Source: Populus alba (Eukaryota > Streptophyta > Magnoliopsida > Malpighiales > Salicaceae). From it: 64,000 nt of DNA. Below, piece after piece: positions 1-12,013 of the stretch. The stretch lies in contig NC_133300.1 in assembly GCF_005239225.2 (NCBI RefSeq), positions 8,833,875 through 8,897,874 on the forward strand, in the 5' to 3' direction. Each line of letters opens with the position of its first letter. Within the stretch, counting starts at the first letter, position 1. The notes beneath the pieces are model-generated. The model saw only the letters and a program-made list of their open reading frames with translations. It was not told the origin of the DNA and made no database searches. A program made the position numbers and the translations under genes.

Positions 1-568
1 AGGACAGAACGAAGAAAAATGCCTAGTTGAGTTCAGGTGGAAATTATTGATGATATAGCATCTAGAAATTGATTGACCAGTTTAGAGAGTTATTGTATTA
101 AATTTTGTTTACGAACAATGGTGTTGTACTCGGCATCTTGAAATTGAATGACAATTTGAGAGTCTGAGTTATTGTATTAAATTTTGTTTTTGAAAAATGG
201 TGTTGTACTTGGATGTTAAAATAAATAAATGAATGGTGACATTCTGGTGGACATTTATTGCAAGCTCAGTACTGAGCTTCCTACTTGTTTGTGTCAGATA
301 TTCTTAATACCATGTATAAATAATTTGACTCTCTCATTATTGCTGCTTTTGGCATATCTTGTTCCCATTAATGCAGTTTTTACGAACTTCTTTTGGTTGT
401 AAATAAATGTGTTTTGAGTGCATAGATAAGAAATTAAAATGTTAAACATTTTATTCATCTATGCATATTGTAACAAATGATTAATGGTGCCATAGTCAGC
501 TATCTATACTTGAAGTAAACCAAATGCTATCATCTACATGCTCTATGTTTTTGGAAGGTCAAGACGTG
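1..568. other. 3' flank of the LAZY1-like gene, non-coding
   Basis: No coding potential is seen. The stretch holds a two-copy tandem duplication of about 76 bp (61-135 and 136-213). Both copies share TTATTGTATTAAATTTTGTT followed by a TGGTGTTGTACT block. It also holds an 18-bp perfect palindrome at 262-279 (AAGCTCAGTACTGAGCTT). LAZY1 genes end in a tiny last exon coding for a short VLEL-type tail. A weak candidate for it on the minus strand lies at about 257-276, where GTACTGAGCTTGCAATAA reads V-L-S-L-Q-stop, but its acceptor site is poor. Confidence 0.5.
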
Positions 569-575
569 TTAGTAC

Positions 576-2848
576 TTATAGTCTGCATCTGTTTTAATCC
601 AGTATTCCCCATTTGCTCTTGAATTACTGCAGCTATGACCATAAAAAGGCAGTTTCAAGTTGTTCGTATGGCATTGGATCCCATCAATTGACTTGGATCC
701 AGGAAGAAACTTTAGTTTGTCTTTAACCTGGTGCATCAGGTCTGCATTATAGCCACCCTCATTCAGAGCATTCATTGTCTTGTCTATATGGGACTTCATA
801 AACTCTTTTTCAGCTAATGGGTTTTCAGGATGAACTTTTCTATGAAACATTTTTAGGACCTGCATGCCAAAAACTGAGAAAAATTAAGATTTGGTGGAAA
901 TTTTATCATTGAAAATATTTGGAATGGTATTGTGTTCCTACTCCTACTCTGGAATGCCCGTATGATTATTTATGGCCAATATTTTTTACATGTGAACATG
1001 AAGGAATTATTGTCTAATGAAAACCTCTCTGGCAAATATAATGGTCAGTCATCAATATGGCATAGCTTGATTCAAGTTGGAGTCATAAGGGGTGATCTTG
1101 CTGGATGCTAGGTTATCAGATGGTTTGAAGTTTCAAAAACACTTACAAAATGGCTGCTTTATACTGTAAGATCTATCCAAGCTGTAAGATGATAATTCCT
1201 ACATATATGTTTTGTTAGGAATCAGGTGTCTGCAACTTAAGATTTTTGTGCTCAACTACTGTTATCGGGATGTCATGTTAGCGCACTTAAAAATGAAACC
1301 AGGATTCAACTTATTTGACCAGAGGTCATCAGAATGCAGTGATATGGATCATGTGTTTATGTATAGAATCACCAGTCCCTTCCCTTATAATTTATTATAT
1401 ATAATATTAGAGGAAGACGCACCTTATTAAGTTTTTTCTTGGTAGAAACAGAATTGGAAGCTTCATCACCAGCAGAAGGGGTAGGGTTTCCTGAAGTAGA
1501 TTGAAACTTTGTGAGTATCTTCTTGATGAAGTATTTGGCAGATTTATGTGCTTTCTTGGCTTGCATCTCCCCTTTCACTTCATTTTCTGAAGGGATTTCA
1601 TCCGTAACTTTTGTTGTACGAAATATCTCTTCAAGGGATACCTTTTCCTTCCTTACTCCAAATCTTGTTTCTGGATGTTCAATTGATGACCCAAATCGGT
1701 ATCTTTGGAGTGGACATGCTACTGTCTTTCCAAAATCTTCAGCATCGGCTGTTTGCATTTGCATGCCGCTGAGTATAATGGTGCTAAAGTAACTTCTCCT
1801 TGCCAATGAGTCGTTACAACCTTCTTCTTCAGCTTTCTAGAAACTTTATGAATTCATTGTTCACAAGCTTCAAGTCATTCTCTGTCACCTTCATTTTTTC
1901 CTGTCATGTTCTCCAAAGATATGGGAAATGTTGGTGTTGCAGGCTCACTGGTAGTTGGTTCTGAACCAAGGGTTCCAATAGCGAGAAAGCCATGAAAAAG
2001 ATCAGAGCTAATGATCGATACTTCATCTCTGTTGTTCTCATCCACTCCTTCATTTTCAGAGAAAGTGTTCTCGCACTCCTCATTTGGCTGTTTTAAGAGC
2101 CTGGATCCATATCTGGAGTCAAAGCTTGGCCTAGTATAGGAGAGATGGTCATCGATACCTGTCTGTGCTGAAAGGCAGGTGCAATAGCTCCCTGAAACAT
2201 GGAGAAAGAAAAGGATAATTTATTCAAGTGTTTAAGTATGATGTGTTACTATCCCTCTTATCACATTTTGCATGGACCAACTAGTGGCTGAACATCTTCA
2301 GATCTGTGAACATAGTGGTTCAGAGGTTATTTGTATCACGTGGCGGCTGCAATATTTACACCAATATGCCTGCTTTGAACCTAATATCTGAGGAGAGAGG
2401 TCCATTTGCAGAGTGGCCACAAAAAAGATGGGAGGCCTCAGCCAGTGGTGGAAAATTGAAGGGCCTAGAGGTCCTGAAACTCCTTCACTGAGGCTGCACC
2501 TTTTTCTTTTCCCATGAACACCCTAGATGATGGGTGGTCATGTCTAGCTTTACTGGACAGATCAGGCAGTCCTGATGCCAAAGAGAATCGGTGGTCTCAT
2601 CCAGTGGTGAAAAATCTTGAAAGTAGAGATGATTCTGAGACAATTGACCATCTTTGTGAGATCATCAATCTTTGGGTTGAACCACAGCTTTATCTTTTCC
2701 TTGTAGTGAGAGTCAGACACTAGGATCGGTGCACTCCTAGGGGTCTTTTTAGAAGAAAAGGAACAAGGGTAGTTTGAATACCTATAAAAAAAATCCTTGA
2801 ATGGTTTGACACTAGTTTTTTGTGATCGCGGTGCATCCAACCTAATAC
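576..2848 (-). pseudogene. LAZY1: LAZY1-like gravitropism gene, frame broken by single-base indels
   Basis: LAZY1 (IGT family) sets shoot gravitropic angle through auxin redistribution, at the plasma membrane and in the nucleus. Exons on the minus strand, by splice sites and homology: 2848-2782 (LGWMHR, then SxKPFKDF and IG, the family's conserved N-terminal block), 2191-1423, and 859-576. Signatures in exon 2191-1423 are LFHGFLAIGTLGSEP, PATPTFPISLENMTG, VTENDLKLVNNE, CPLQRYRFGSSIE and KSAKYFIKK; in exon 859-576 they are VLKMFHRKVHPENP and WIKTDADY. Introns begin GT and end AG. The first exon (normally just Met-Lys) and the tiny last exon are not securely found. Exon 2191-1423 changes frame twice, each time by one extra base: at the T6 run 1894-1899 and at 1834-1836. 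The small exon has a compensating pair: one base missing near the A-run at about 2815, one extra T in the run at 2785-2792. It is either a recent pseudogene or an assembly with homopolymer errors. The family call is firm; loss of function is an inference. Confidence 0.82.
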
Positions 2849-3992
2849 CTGCAACAATGAAATGCAAGGTGAAGTTGAATATCATTAATTTCCATGCTAT
2901 TCTAAATATAGAAAGAGTGGACCCACCCCCGTTCTTAACCTCCTCCGAAGGACACAATGTCAGTTTTGCTTTAGTTGTCATAGGGGTAAGATGTAGGAAT
3001 AGATTTAGATATGCAAGGGGAAAGGGAGAGATTTGGATTAGCAAAAAGAGAAGAATGGGTCTTCTGATCAATGCTGATAGAGAGAAACATTTTTCGTTGA
3101 CTGTTTGTCAAGATCAAATCAAGTAGAAGAATCAGGGAGAGATGGGAGACTCGCAAGTCGGGGGTGCTATGAACGCTTGGTGTGGCTGTATGGATTCATG
3201 AAGCATGGATGTAAGAAATTGATGGGGAAATTTCTTCTAGTTCTTTCAAATCCATGCGTTAAGTATGCTGTACAAAAACTATTAGTGCATCAGGATTCGC
3301 ATATTCATCTGCTAATGGACACTTCCAATGAGCACACTAACGTAAACAAATACATTTGCATATTAGTTTTCTATGTAAAATTACTTGATGTCATGTCATT
3401 GCATATTTACATATATTTTACAGGATGCTCGACCTAGAGGATGGTGGCATTTCTAGCAATGAAAACTGTTGCAGGTTAAAATCATGTAAAGTACTCGCTT
3501 GCCGGGGACCCCAAAGGGACTCTGTGAATTATTTAAGCTTTGGGGCTAGTTGTTGCTTCTGGTAAGATACTTCTAACTGAAAGATCCTCTTCTAGTGGTC
3601 ATTCTTGCTTAGATCTTGAGAGCCAATCTTCTCTCTTCTGATATGCTCTATCGATGCTACTCTTATCACTGTCATTGCTAATATTACTGTTGACGCTAAT
3701 GTCATCATCATCATCATCATTATTCTTCCTCGCCGCATTCCGCATTCTCATTATATTACTGTTGACCTGGACAGGAGCAAGTTTTTACTTTTTTTTAATT
3801 TAAAATCTCATGTCATTCCGTTTATGCCTCTTACTTTCTCTTCCCATCACAAATTGGGAGCTTGCTTGGCCATTTATCAAAGCCATTTCATGGTTTGTCG
3901 CTGTTGTTCTCCTAGAACCGCCTTCTTGATTCAGGCTTTATTTTGACACTTTCATTGATTAACCTTCGCTTCTCAAATGACTTGATTGCACC
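2849..3992. other. Upstream flank of the LAZY1-like gene
   Basis: No defensible coding region. Short open frames here are AT-rich chance frames. An ATG-AAG first exon with a GT donor was looked for on the minus strand and not found. A (TCA) microsatellite sits at 3702-3720. Promoter elements cannot be placed without the first exon. Confidence 0.5.
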
Positions 3993-4015
3993 TTTTTTTT
4001 TTTTTTTTTTTTTTT
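3993..4015. repeat. Poly(T) run
   Basis: A 23-base T homopolymer. It could be the poly(A) end of a minus-strand retroposon, but no retroposon body or target duplication was recognised beside it. Confidence 0.9.
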
Positions 4016-4136
4016 GGGATTCTAACATAGTAAAAAAAATCAATAAAATAACATATGGTAAAAAATATTTAAGAAAATAACATAGAGTAGAGAGTTGCAA
4101 GTAATATATGTGATTCTCTAGTTGCAAATGTCATTT

Positions 4137-4572
4137 GTTATTCTCTTAAATTGTAATATTGATGGACACATGATCTAATAAAGAGAGGAGAGAGAAAAAA
4201 AAAAAAGGAAAAGAAAAAAAAAAAAGAAAAAGATCTTGGAACTACACTTAAATTTTGATAATAACACTGCTAGTATCAATGGAAAGATCTAAATGAGATG
4301 AATTCAATGATATCAAAGAATATTACCAACGATGATCAGAGTGAGCCTTGAAACATTTGGGACGGCTTGCCTGGCCCACTCTATTCACCACTTGTGACCT
4401 TATTTACTGTAATTGAATTCATCTTGTTAAGATTTTTCCAACGGTACTAGTGATGTTGTAATCATTCAATGTGCTTTCAAAGTCTTTTTCTTTTTCTTCT
4501 TTGTTTTTATCTCTCAACTCTCACCTCCTTGTAATTTGTGAAGAGATATTAAAAGAGAGAAAAAAGTAAAAA
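4137..4572. repeat. Long imperfect foldback (inverted repeat), MITE-like
   Basis: The segment at about 4230-4345 (ending CAGAGTGAGCC) is an imperfect reverse complement of about 4375-4495 (beginning GGCCCACTCTATTC), separated by about 30 bases. By eye roughly 70% of positions pair, for example GATGAATTCAA against TTGAATTCATC. Flanking purine-rich DNA on the left (4180-4228) and pyrimidine-rich DNA on the right (4491-4550) extend the pairing. No coding capacity and no clear target duplication. A foldback-type or MITE-like element is the simplest reading. Confidence 0.65.
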
Positions 4573-4586
4573 AAAATAATAAAATG

Positions 4587-4710
4587 ACCCTAGAGATACA
4601 CTGAAACTCTGATGATGACATCACCGATATCGTTAGAAATATCTCGACAAGACAAATTTAATGAGACCAAGGGTCACAAACGATGAATAGAGTAAGCCAC
4701 ATGAGCTGTC
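4587..4710. repeat. Third, direct copy of the foldback arm
   Basis: This stretch aligns in direct orientation with the left arm at about 4232-4350. The shared order of blocks is ACAC-TGAAA, TGATGATGACA, ATATCGTTAGAAA, GACAAATTTAATGA, GATGAATAGAGTAAGCC. The locus therefore has three copies of one about 115-bp sequence in + - + order. It may be a nested or tandem foldback insertion. Confidence 0.6.
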
Positions 4711-7700
4711 CAAGTGTTATTTTTCATTTAACTACACAACAATAAAGTGCATGAAATTATTATTTGTATGAAATACTTTTTGTTTAGAGAAAACAATAAA
4801 TAGGATAGGTGCATGGGATTAAAATAACAAAAGTAGACCTAATTTTTTTAAGCTAAATAACAAGAAGAGGTTCTTTTTTTTTTTTTTTAATTTCAAGTTA
4901 AAAAAAAATAGATCAATGATAACAAAGGGTGAAGTTTTATTTTTCTTTTCTACGTTAAATAAATAAAAAAAAAATCATTGATAACAAAAGGTGAAATTGT
5001 ATCATTTTTTAACACTTGAGGGACCAAAAATGCATTAAACACAAAAAAAATAAAATAACAACCTGGATTTTGTGTGTCAAACTTGTGTTTTGGATCATAG
5101 ACTTAACTGCGTTTAAAACATTTTTTTTCCCTTCAATTTATTTTTCACCTATATATATATAAAGACAAAAAGGAGCCTAGGCGTGCAGGCCTCATGGCCT
5201 AATACACCTAGACATTAAAAAAAAACAAGTGTGTGGGTCTTCAAACCCAAGCCCGCAACGCTTGGGCTTGGTTTTTTAGTTGTTCACCACCTTTTAAAAA
5301 AAACAAATAATTAGTAGATTACACCTCTCATGTCATTTGTTTTCCAGATACCAGCAACCATTGTAGTGGCTGGAAAATTGAGACAAAATATTTTTGGCCT
5401 TACAAACCTATTTTTAATCTATTTTAACCCAAAAACACCTTACAAACACTCATAGAACATACAAACCAATTTATCAACTTGATAAACCCTAAAAAAGGTC
5501 CAAATCACAAAATCAAAGAAGTTAAAGTTTTTCTTTCCGGACTTCGATTTTTTTTAGGAAATAAAGGTTCTAAACAACCATTATACAAGGTCTCTCTTTA
5601 AATGGAACATGTTGATACCAATTTCAACTATTTTAGTGGTTAAAGGTAACGATGACTTTCTCTTTCTATATCAGAATCTGGAGACTCTCTTTCTTCTCAA
5701 ACAAACCAGGAATTGAAAAATAAATTTTTATACTAAAATTGAATTTTCGATAACTAAAGGGACCGATTATATATTAGCTAAAAAAAAAAAAATGAACCAA
5801 ATTGAACTTTTAGTATGAAATTCGAAGTTACCACCTATTTTCTCCATGTTTTTTACTTTAATCATTTGTCTTTCGATTCAACTGTCTCTTCAGAAAGAGA
5901 AGTAATTGGGTATTAATTTGGACTCAAAAGAGTACAAATGAGTTAAAAAAAAAACTTTGGTGATGAAATTGAAAATTTAGAAAAAATTCATTAAATATCC
6001 AAGTTATTTTTTTTTGGAATCCCAAGAATCTCGTTAAATAGATCTAGAGTGTTTTTAGAGTTTATATGAAGATTACATTACATGAAGATTAAATATTCTT
6101 TTTAGCTTTGAATAATTACTTTAAGAATGAGTTGTAGCAAACAAGAAGTCGTACAAATATTTGGTCTCTAACGGTAATTTATATGAACCACCAGTAATAA
6201 ATCTCCTAAACTCATTTAAGAGAGAGGATTCCTTTAAGCACCAACTCTTTTACTCTGTGTTTTTCAGGTTTTATTTACTGTTCTATTTATTGTACTTAAA
6301 ATAAGAGGCATAACATTATATTTATGAAGAAACTTGAAAACTCTATAAATAAAAAAAAATATCAATTTTTCTTCTAAAAAGTATCACATATAGTATTTTA
6401 GAATAATATTAGAAATTTATTCAAACAAGTTTTTGATTTTTCTAGATCTAGAATTATAATTACATGTATAAATTACATTATAGTCCTCAATTTCTAAAAC
6501 TTATTTACAATCAAGTCACACTTGATTAGTTATTCCAGTTTATTTTTTGATAAATGATTCTTATGTGTGTGACCTATTAGGTTCTCTAATAAGTTGACCA
6601 TATATAAATAACAATCCTAAATAAAATAGGATTAAATAAATTAAACAAATTAATTTATTATCAATTCAACAATTAATTGATTTAAATTTAAAGATCAAGT
6701 ACAATATCTAGGGATCTATTATGATCCCCAAAATATTAGGAAAGTCATAAGTGGTTTGACTTAATCTTTTAGTGATTAAGTTTCTAAGTATAATTATTAT
6801 CCCTTCATTAACAATGTTTCATTTTAGATATTATAGCATGAAGTGTGTTTAGTATTTCAAATCATGCTTGTTCTCGACATCATAATAATTGATTTTTTGA
6901 ATAAGATTTCAAGCTCTTTTAGAATATGATTCCACCCTACACAAGAATTTACAATCAATATTATTTGAGAATAGATGAAACCTTTTCTTAATTTATCTTG
7001 GATGATGAAACCTCTTTTAATAATTTAAATACCTTAATATAGTTTATATTATACCCAATTTCTGTCTATTTTGTTACCGTTTATTAGGACAATGTATAGT
7101 AAGATTAAAGCATAATATTTTTTATATAAGATAACTTAGTGATCTCAAGTATAATGATTATTTACATAACCGTTTATTGAGTCTTTCCATAAACAAAAGT
7201 GATTTTTTCATATAAAATTTTTATGTAGGTCAATTCAATGTACATGTTATTTAATAAACATCTACAAATTATCTTTATGTATCCATCATACCTCAACTTA
7301 TAAGAACAACCGTTTTTTTTTTTTTCATAACGAAAAGAACATAATATATATAAATCTTAACAACTCTAATTAATGTTTAGTCTTAATAGATCATTACCCA
7401 TAAAACATTTAGGAACAATGTTTTAATGCAATAAAAATCTTATAATCATAACAATTTTATGATTTTTTTTAAAGTATTGTTGTTACAAAAACTTTATATT
7501 TATTCTATATTTATCAATCAAATATTAAATTTATTAATTAAATATTAAAAATAAATAAATTATTATTAAGAATTTAATATATTTATATGAATAAAACCTG
7601 TATTTTGTAATACACCTTCGAATGACTAAAAGTTATATTCAATAATAAAAACATGATAAAAGCCAATGAATTATGAGTTGACGACTTTTCTGTGCCAAAA

Positions 7701-7810
7701 TAAATAAATGAATCCCTCCAACTAAATTTTGTCAACTGCTTGTTGTCTTTAATGATGTCACCTCGTAGGTTCCAATCAACGGTTTTAAATTTTTATCAAG
7801 AATTAAAATA
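4711..7810. other. AT-rich intergenic DNA
   Basis: No gene recognised on either strand. It contains long A- and T-runs (for example 4867-4889 and 5221-5226), a short (TA)n near 5150-5160, and a GC-richer patch at 5170-5275 with CAAACCCAAGCCCGCAACGC and CTTGGGCTTGG. Probably old, unclassified repeat debris. Confidence 0.5.
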
Positions 7811-8175
7811 CTGTTTGTTTTTATATTTTAAAACTATTTTTAAAAATTATTTAATTTTTTTTATTTAAATTAATTTTTTTTATGGTTTTAGATCTTTTTG
7901 ATGTGTTGATGTTAAAAATAATTTTTTAAAAAATAAAAAATATATTATTTTGATATATTTTTGAATAAATACATTTTGAAAAACAGTTGCGATCATACTT
8001 CCAAATACAAGATTACTTATGATTTAAAAAAGTTTTTATTTAAAAATATATGAAAGTAATATTTTTTATTTTTAAAATTTTATTTTTAATATAAATATAT
8101 TAAAATATCTAAAAATAGTAAAAAAATAATTTGAAAAAAAAAATAAAAATACATTTTTAAAATAAAAACAAACCT
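7811..8175. repeat. AT-rich inverted-repeat element (Salicaceae-type interspersed repeat)
   Basis: The ends are inverted repeats: left TGTTTGTTTTTATATTTTAA, right (reverse complement) GGTTTGTTTTTATTTTAAAA. The inside carries the blocks TTTTGATGTGTTGATGTTAA and AAAACAGTTGCGATCATACT, which I recognise as typical of a very abundant AT-rich repeat in poplar and willow DNA. Non-coding. The taxonomic attribution is from memory. Confidence 0.6.
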
Positions 8176-8664
8176 ACTATAAATAATATTATCTCTTTAT
8201 ATCCAGATTTAAGAGAATGATGAAAACTCAAGGCTAGGACAAAAACAGGGTTAGAGCTTAAAACTAGATGGGGGGAGAGAGAGAGGGCACAAAAAAACAA
8301 AGAATTGAAGTGGTCCTCCTATTTATACAAGTGACCACGGATACAAGTTAATTATAGGAAAAATTATCAAGCAAGACATTAATCCTGATGGATACAGACA
8401 ATACATTTAAAATATTTATTTTTTAATTCAAATGATTGAAAATGTATTCTTAAAATTATTTAAAGAAAATATTTAATCTTGATTGACGTCTGAGTTCATC
8501 TAAAAATAATCAGAGTAAAAAAGAAATATTTTTTTTTGCTTTTCTTTTTTAATATATACTCGTGAATGTGAGCTGTCAACGAAATCAATTATTTGTAACC
8601 TGAAGTTGATATAGAGCCTCAAAGCCTATCATTTCTACAGGTTCTCCTCGGAACCTTTGACTAA
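8176..8664. other. AT-rich intergenic DNA
   Basis: No gene seen. A (GA)-rich patch occurs at about 8270-8290, and the rest is low-complexity A/T sequence. Confidence 0.5.
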
Positions 8665-8835
8665 CTTGTGTTTTTTAAAAATTTAAATTTTTTGTTATTA
8701 AAAATTAATTTTTTTTTAATGTTTTGATGCGCTGATTTTAAAAAATAATTTTTAAAAATAATAAAAAATATTATTTTGATACATTTCGATATAAAAAACA
8801 CTTAAAAAACAACCATAATAATATTTATAAACATG
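8665..8835. repeat. Second copy of the AT-rich interspersed repeat
   Basis: It shares the block order of the element at 7.8-8.2 kb: GTTTTGATGCGCTGATTTTA, then AAAATAATTTTTAAAAATAA, then ATTATTTTGATACATTTCGA, and AAAACACTTAAAAAACAACC. Only one orientation is present, so it is shorter than the first copy. Confidence 0.55.
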
Positions 8836-11040
8836 CTTTTTAACATAATTTTAAAACTAAGCAGGTGTTACCATATCAGCCCATTGGATTGATTAGAAAC
8901 GACAAGAACTCACCGTGTTGATAGAATCTTAAAAATCATAATGCTATTCAAATCAGCAAATGTATCTTTTGAAAAGGATGGGAGTTGGAAGCTTAAATGA
9001 TTTAGACAAAGCATACTGATCCAAGCTTATCTCTTATGGTAGGAAAAAAGTTATGGAAAAAAAAAAAAAGAATTTATATACAAAAGAAGGATCTTTATCC
9101 ATTCAAGCTTAGAGCTCATGTGATATTTTTCAACGGTTTGATTTCAAAGGGGTCCTCCCTTGTCTCCATGATGGGAAGCACATATGACTAGCAATGCAAT
9201 CACCAACACACACTTAGCCACTCCCACCATAATTATCATCGTCACTCACCAAAGATATTGGCCTTCTCCGCATCGAAGCAAAGTTATAAATCTAAAGAAA
9301 AAGAAGAAAATAGACGTTATCTCATCCCTTGAATGATTCATACATAAACCCTAAAGCTTGCTTGGTAATCAAGTGGGAGAGAATGATACAAGAAAGTGAA
9401 ATATTAAAAGAAATTTATTTTAAGGACACCCACTGTGGAGACCAAGAACTACATGGAATCTTCTTGCAATTTAAGTCAAACAACTTAGATTACTTCTGGT
9501 CTCATTTGATCATGATGTATAATATAGAAATTATGCGTTTGTATCTATTATGATGAGTGATTCTGGTACATTAACCATGATTGACTTTGTTTGTTTTGTA
9601 AACAGTTGGTTTTTAAAAATTATATTTCAAAGTTTTTTATGTTTAATTATTATTAAAAAAGTTGGTTAATAAAAAAAATTATTTAAAAGAAAATTTGATT
9701 TATTTTTTTTAAAAAATATTTTCATTTTATTTTTTATATGTCAAAATTGATCTTCATTATTTGTTTTATTTATAATAATTTATAATTTTTTTTAATTTTA
9801 TTATTTTTTAATATTTTTTATCTATCAACAACTTTTGAATTTTAAAAATAAAAGCCATTTTGGATCAATTACCTAATTACTAATTCATTCTTATATCATA
9901 ACAACTTTTGGATTAATCCTTCCCTTTCCTCAATGATCCCTTCTATCCATGATGCAAGAATGATTTGATCAAACTAGATTGCTATCGTGATTTTATTATT
10001 AGCTAAATTAGCTAGAAAAAAAAAAAAAAAAAACCCATAAAAACTAGCTAGCACCAATGGGATTGGCTCTACCATGTCACGGAAAGAGTTAACACTGACT
10101 TTTCCTTTAATTATTTGATTTTTTTGAGATTGATGAAGCTCATGCCCTTCTTTCAGCAATTCCAAAATGAAAACGGAGGAAGATCTGTGGGACCCACAAG
10201 ATCATTTATGAAAGGTGGCTGACCATCGTGGATCGTCAGTTGCCGCAGCAAATGTGGGAGTTGAGAATAATCTCCCCCTACCGCTCGATGTTGAAAGGAG
10301 ATTCAAGAACAAATTTCACCTGTTTTTTATTTGATTGAGTACAACCGCATATGATGCATTAAATAATATCCGATTAAATCAACTGGATGTAAATTAATTA
10401 ATTAGATTTAAGATTTATTTTTTAAAAATAATCAATTTAAAATTTATAAATTTTATTATTACTGAAACTTATATAATCATTAATTTTAAAATTTATAGAA
10501 TTAGTCAAACTGCATGTAAGTTGACCCAAATATCCATGTTAATCTAAAACAAATATAATTAAATTTTATTATTGTGATTTTTAGATATAAACTAATAAAA
10601 AAGAATCTTGTCATATTAAAAATATTTATATAAATATGTTCATTTATATTAGATTATTTATAGCTTTTTAAATGTATGCATTTTTTTTTATTACAACAAT
10701 TTTTAAATTAAAAAATCTAAAAATTTAAAAAAGTAATAATTTTTTTCAAATAATCAATAGTATATAAAAATAACTGATTAAATAGGAAAGTTGGCATTTT
10801 AAATAGAAAAAAAAGGGGATCTTATAATAAGCAATTGTGCTTTTGATTAATAGCAAGGGGTACCTTGTTTTGTTTCAAAAGTAAATAATTTTTATCTTAA
10901 AGTTGCAATTATTTTACTTTAAACGCATAACAATGCCAACTTTAGCATTAAGGTATTGTTTAATTGTCAGGAAATAAGGTTTGAAATGAGGTAGAGGAAA
11001 TAAAAAAAGAAGAAGAAAGAATTAGAATGAAATGTTAATT
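8836..11040. other. Intergenic DNA left of the Tat retrotransposon
   Basis: Nothing coding can be defended. Open frames of 60-75 codons at 9329-9553 and 9974-10165 resemble no family I know and have low-complexity composition. 9600-9850 and 10380-10800 are extremely A/T rich. A less AT-biased patch lies at 10165-10300. Confidence 0.5.
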
Positions 11041-11045
11041 CTAAT
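11041..11045. repeat. Target site duplication, left copy (CTAAT)
   Basis: CTAAT directly precedes the 5' LTR and recurs exactly after the 3' LTR at 24037-24041. A 5-bp duplication is what LTR-retrotransposon integrases make. Confidence 0.9.
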
Positions 11046-11993
11046 TGATAGCTAATGGTTTCTCAAATCAATCTCATTTAGATAACATGGGAAAATCATA
11101 ACTCAAAATGAAGCTATGTCTTTTTGGGTGTTCAATCCTATAAATAGGCCTAGGCGTTACCACGCCCACGACTACCTTTAAGTTGGGTGTGAACGCGTCC
11201 ACACCTGATCCCAAGACTGGGCTTGGGTGCGACCACGTCCAGCTCTACGTTGAGTGAGGACACATCTATGCCTAGTCCTACGTTGGGTCCGGGGGTGATC
11301 ACGCCCAACTCTATGTTGGGCGTCGACGCGTCCATGCCCAACTATCTCCTGGGGTTTGGGGTGTGAATTAAACCCAACATCTCTTAGATTGGGTGTAAAA
11401 CTGAAGAGTCATTTTACACTGAGCCCTCAATATCCCAAGCCTAAATTGATAATCATGATGCCCATTATAATACAATTAAATATGAACAAACAACCCATGT
11501 TTATATTAATTAGATGTGATGACACAAGTAGTAGAATAATATTATTTAACTATTACAAGATTACATCTCTATCCCTCCTACGTTGCATAAAGCAAGTCAA
11601 TTCAGGTAATATAAAAGGAAGAATGATTATACACGAAAAGAAGGGGGAGAAAAACCTTATACTCTGGGACACAACACATTCATGGCTTCTTCTTCCTTCT
11701 CCTCTTCTATATCTTCATAAAAGCTTATTAATACTTCCATTAATGTTTTTTGTTACATAAAAAATACTTGGTACTGACTTGATCTTCGGAGGGTCCTCTA
11801 TTAACATCTCTAGGGGACTTTGTGCAAGTATTTATTCCAGAAAAAGCTGATATTCCTTTAAAGAAAGATTTGCCCAAGGACAAGCTTGCGTGGTCTTAAA
11901 ATGGAGGTCATTGAATACACCATAAAGGATATGGGGTGATTTCAAGGAATAATTCACCCTAAAAGATTCCTTGTGATTTTTATAACCACATCA
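11046..11993 (+). repeat. 5' LTR of the Tat element
   Basis: Starts TGATAGCTAATGG and ends CCACATCA, the counterparts of TGATGG and CCATCA in the 3' LTR. At 11172-11345 it contains a GC-rich minisatellite of about 65-70 bp units with TTGGGCG, GACGCGTCCA and CGACCACGCCCA blocks. That array breaks the AT-rich background sharply. It is about 115 bp shorter than the 3' LTR, mostly because it has fewer minisatellite units. Confidence 0.9.
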
Positions 11994-11994
11994 G

Positions 11995-12013
11995 TTGGCG
12001 TTATATGTGGGAA
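11995..12013 (+). other. Primer binding site of the Tat element
   Basis: TTGGCGTTATATGTGGGAA follows the 5' LTR by one base. Tat-type elements commonly carry TTGGCGCCGTCTGTGGGAA here. The differences are mostly at CpG positions, as expected for decay of methylated DNA. Confidence 0.7.

Noticed and set aside
1511..1792. Plus-strand open frame of 93 codons opposite the LAZY1 exon
   Set aside because: It is the antisense shadow of the minus-strand LAZY1 exon, which carries the family motifs.
2306..3437. Several plus- and minus-strand frames of 60-170 codons around the LAZY1 intron and upstream flank
   Set aside because: No domain recognised. The 169-codon minus frame contains the out-of-frame reading SVKPFKDFF of the small LAZY1 exon but is not a separate gene.
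3993..4015. Poly(A) tail of a processed pseudogene
   Set aside because: No gene body or target duplication could be found next to the T-run.
4137..4572. MicroRNA precursor
   Set aside because: The arms are long (over 100 bp) and only about 70% paired by eye, with A- and T-runs; a foldback transposon fits better.
11356..11760. 134-codon frame in the 5' LTR of the Tat element, with a similar one at 23276-23650
   Set aside because: It lies wholly in LTR sequence, is present in both LTRs only because they are copies, and shows no domain.
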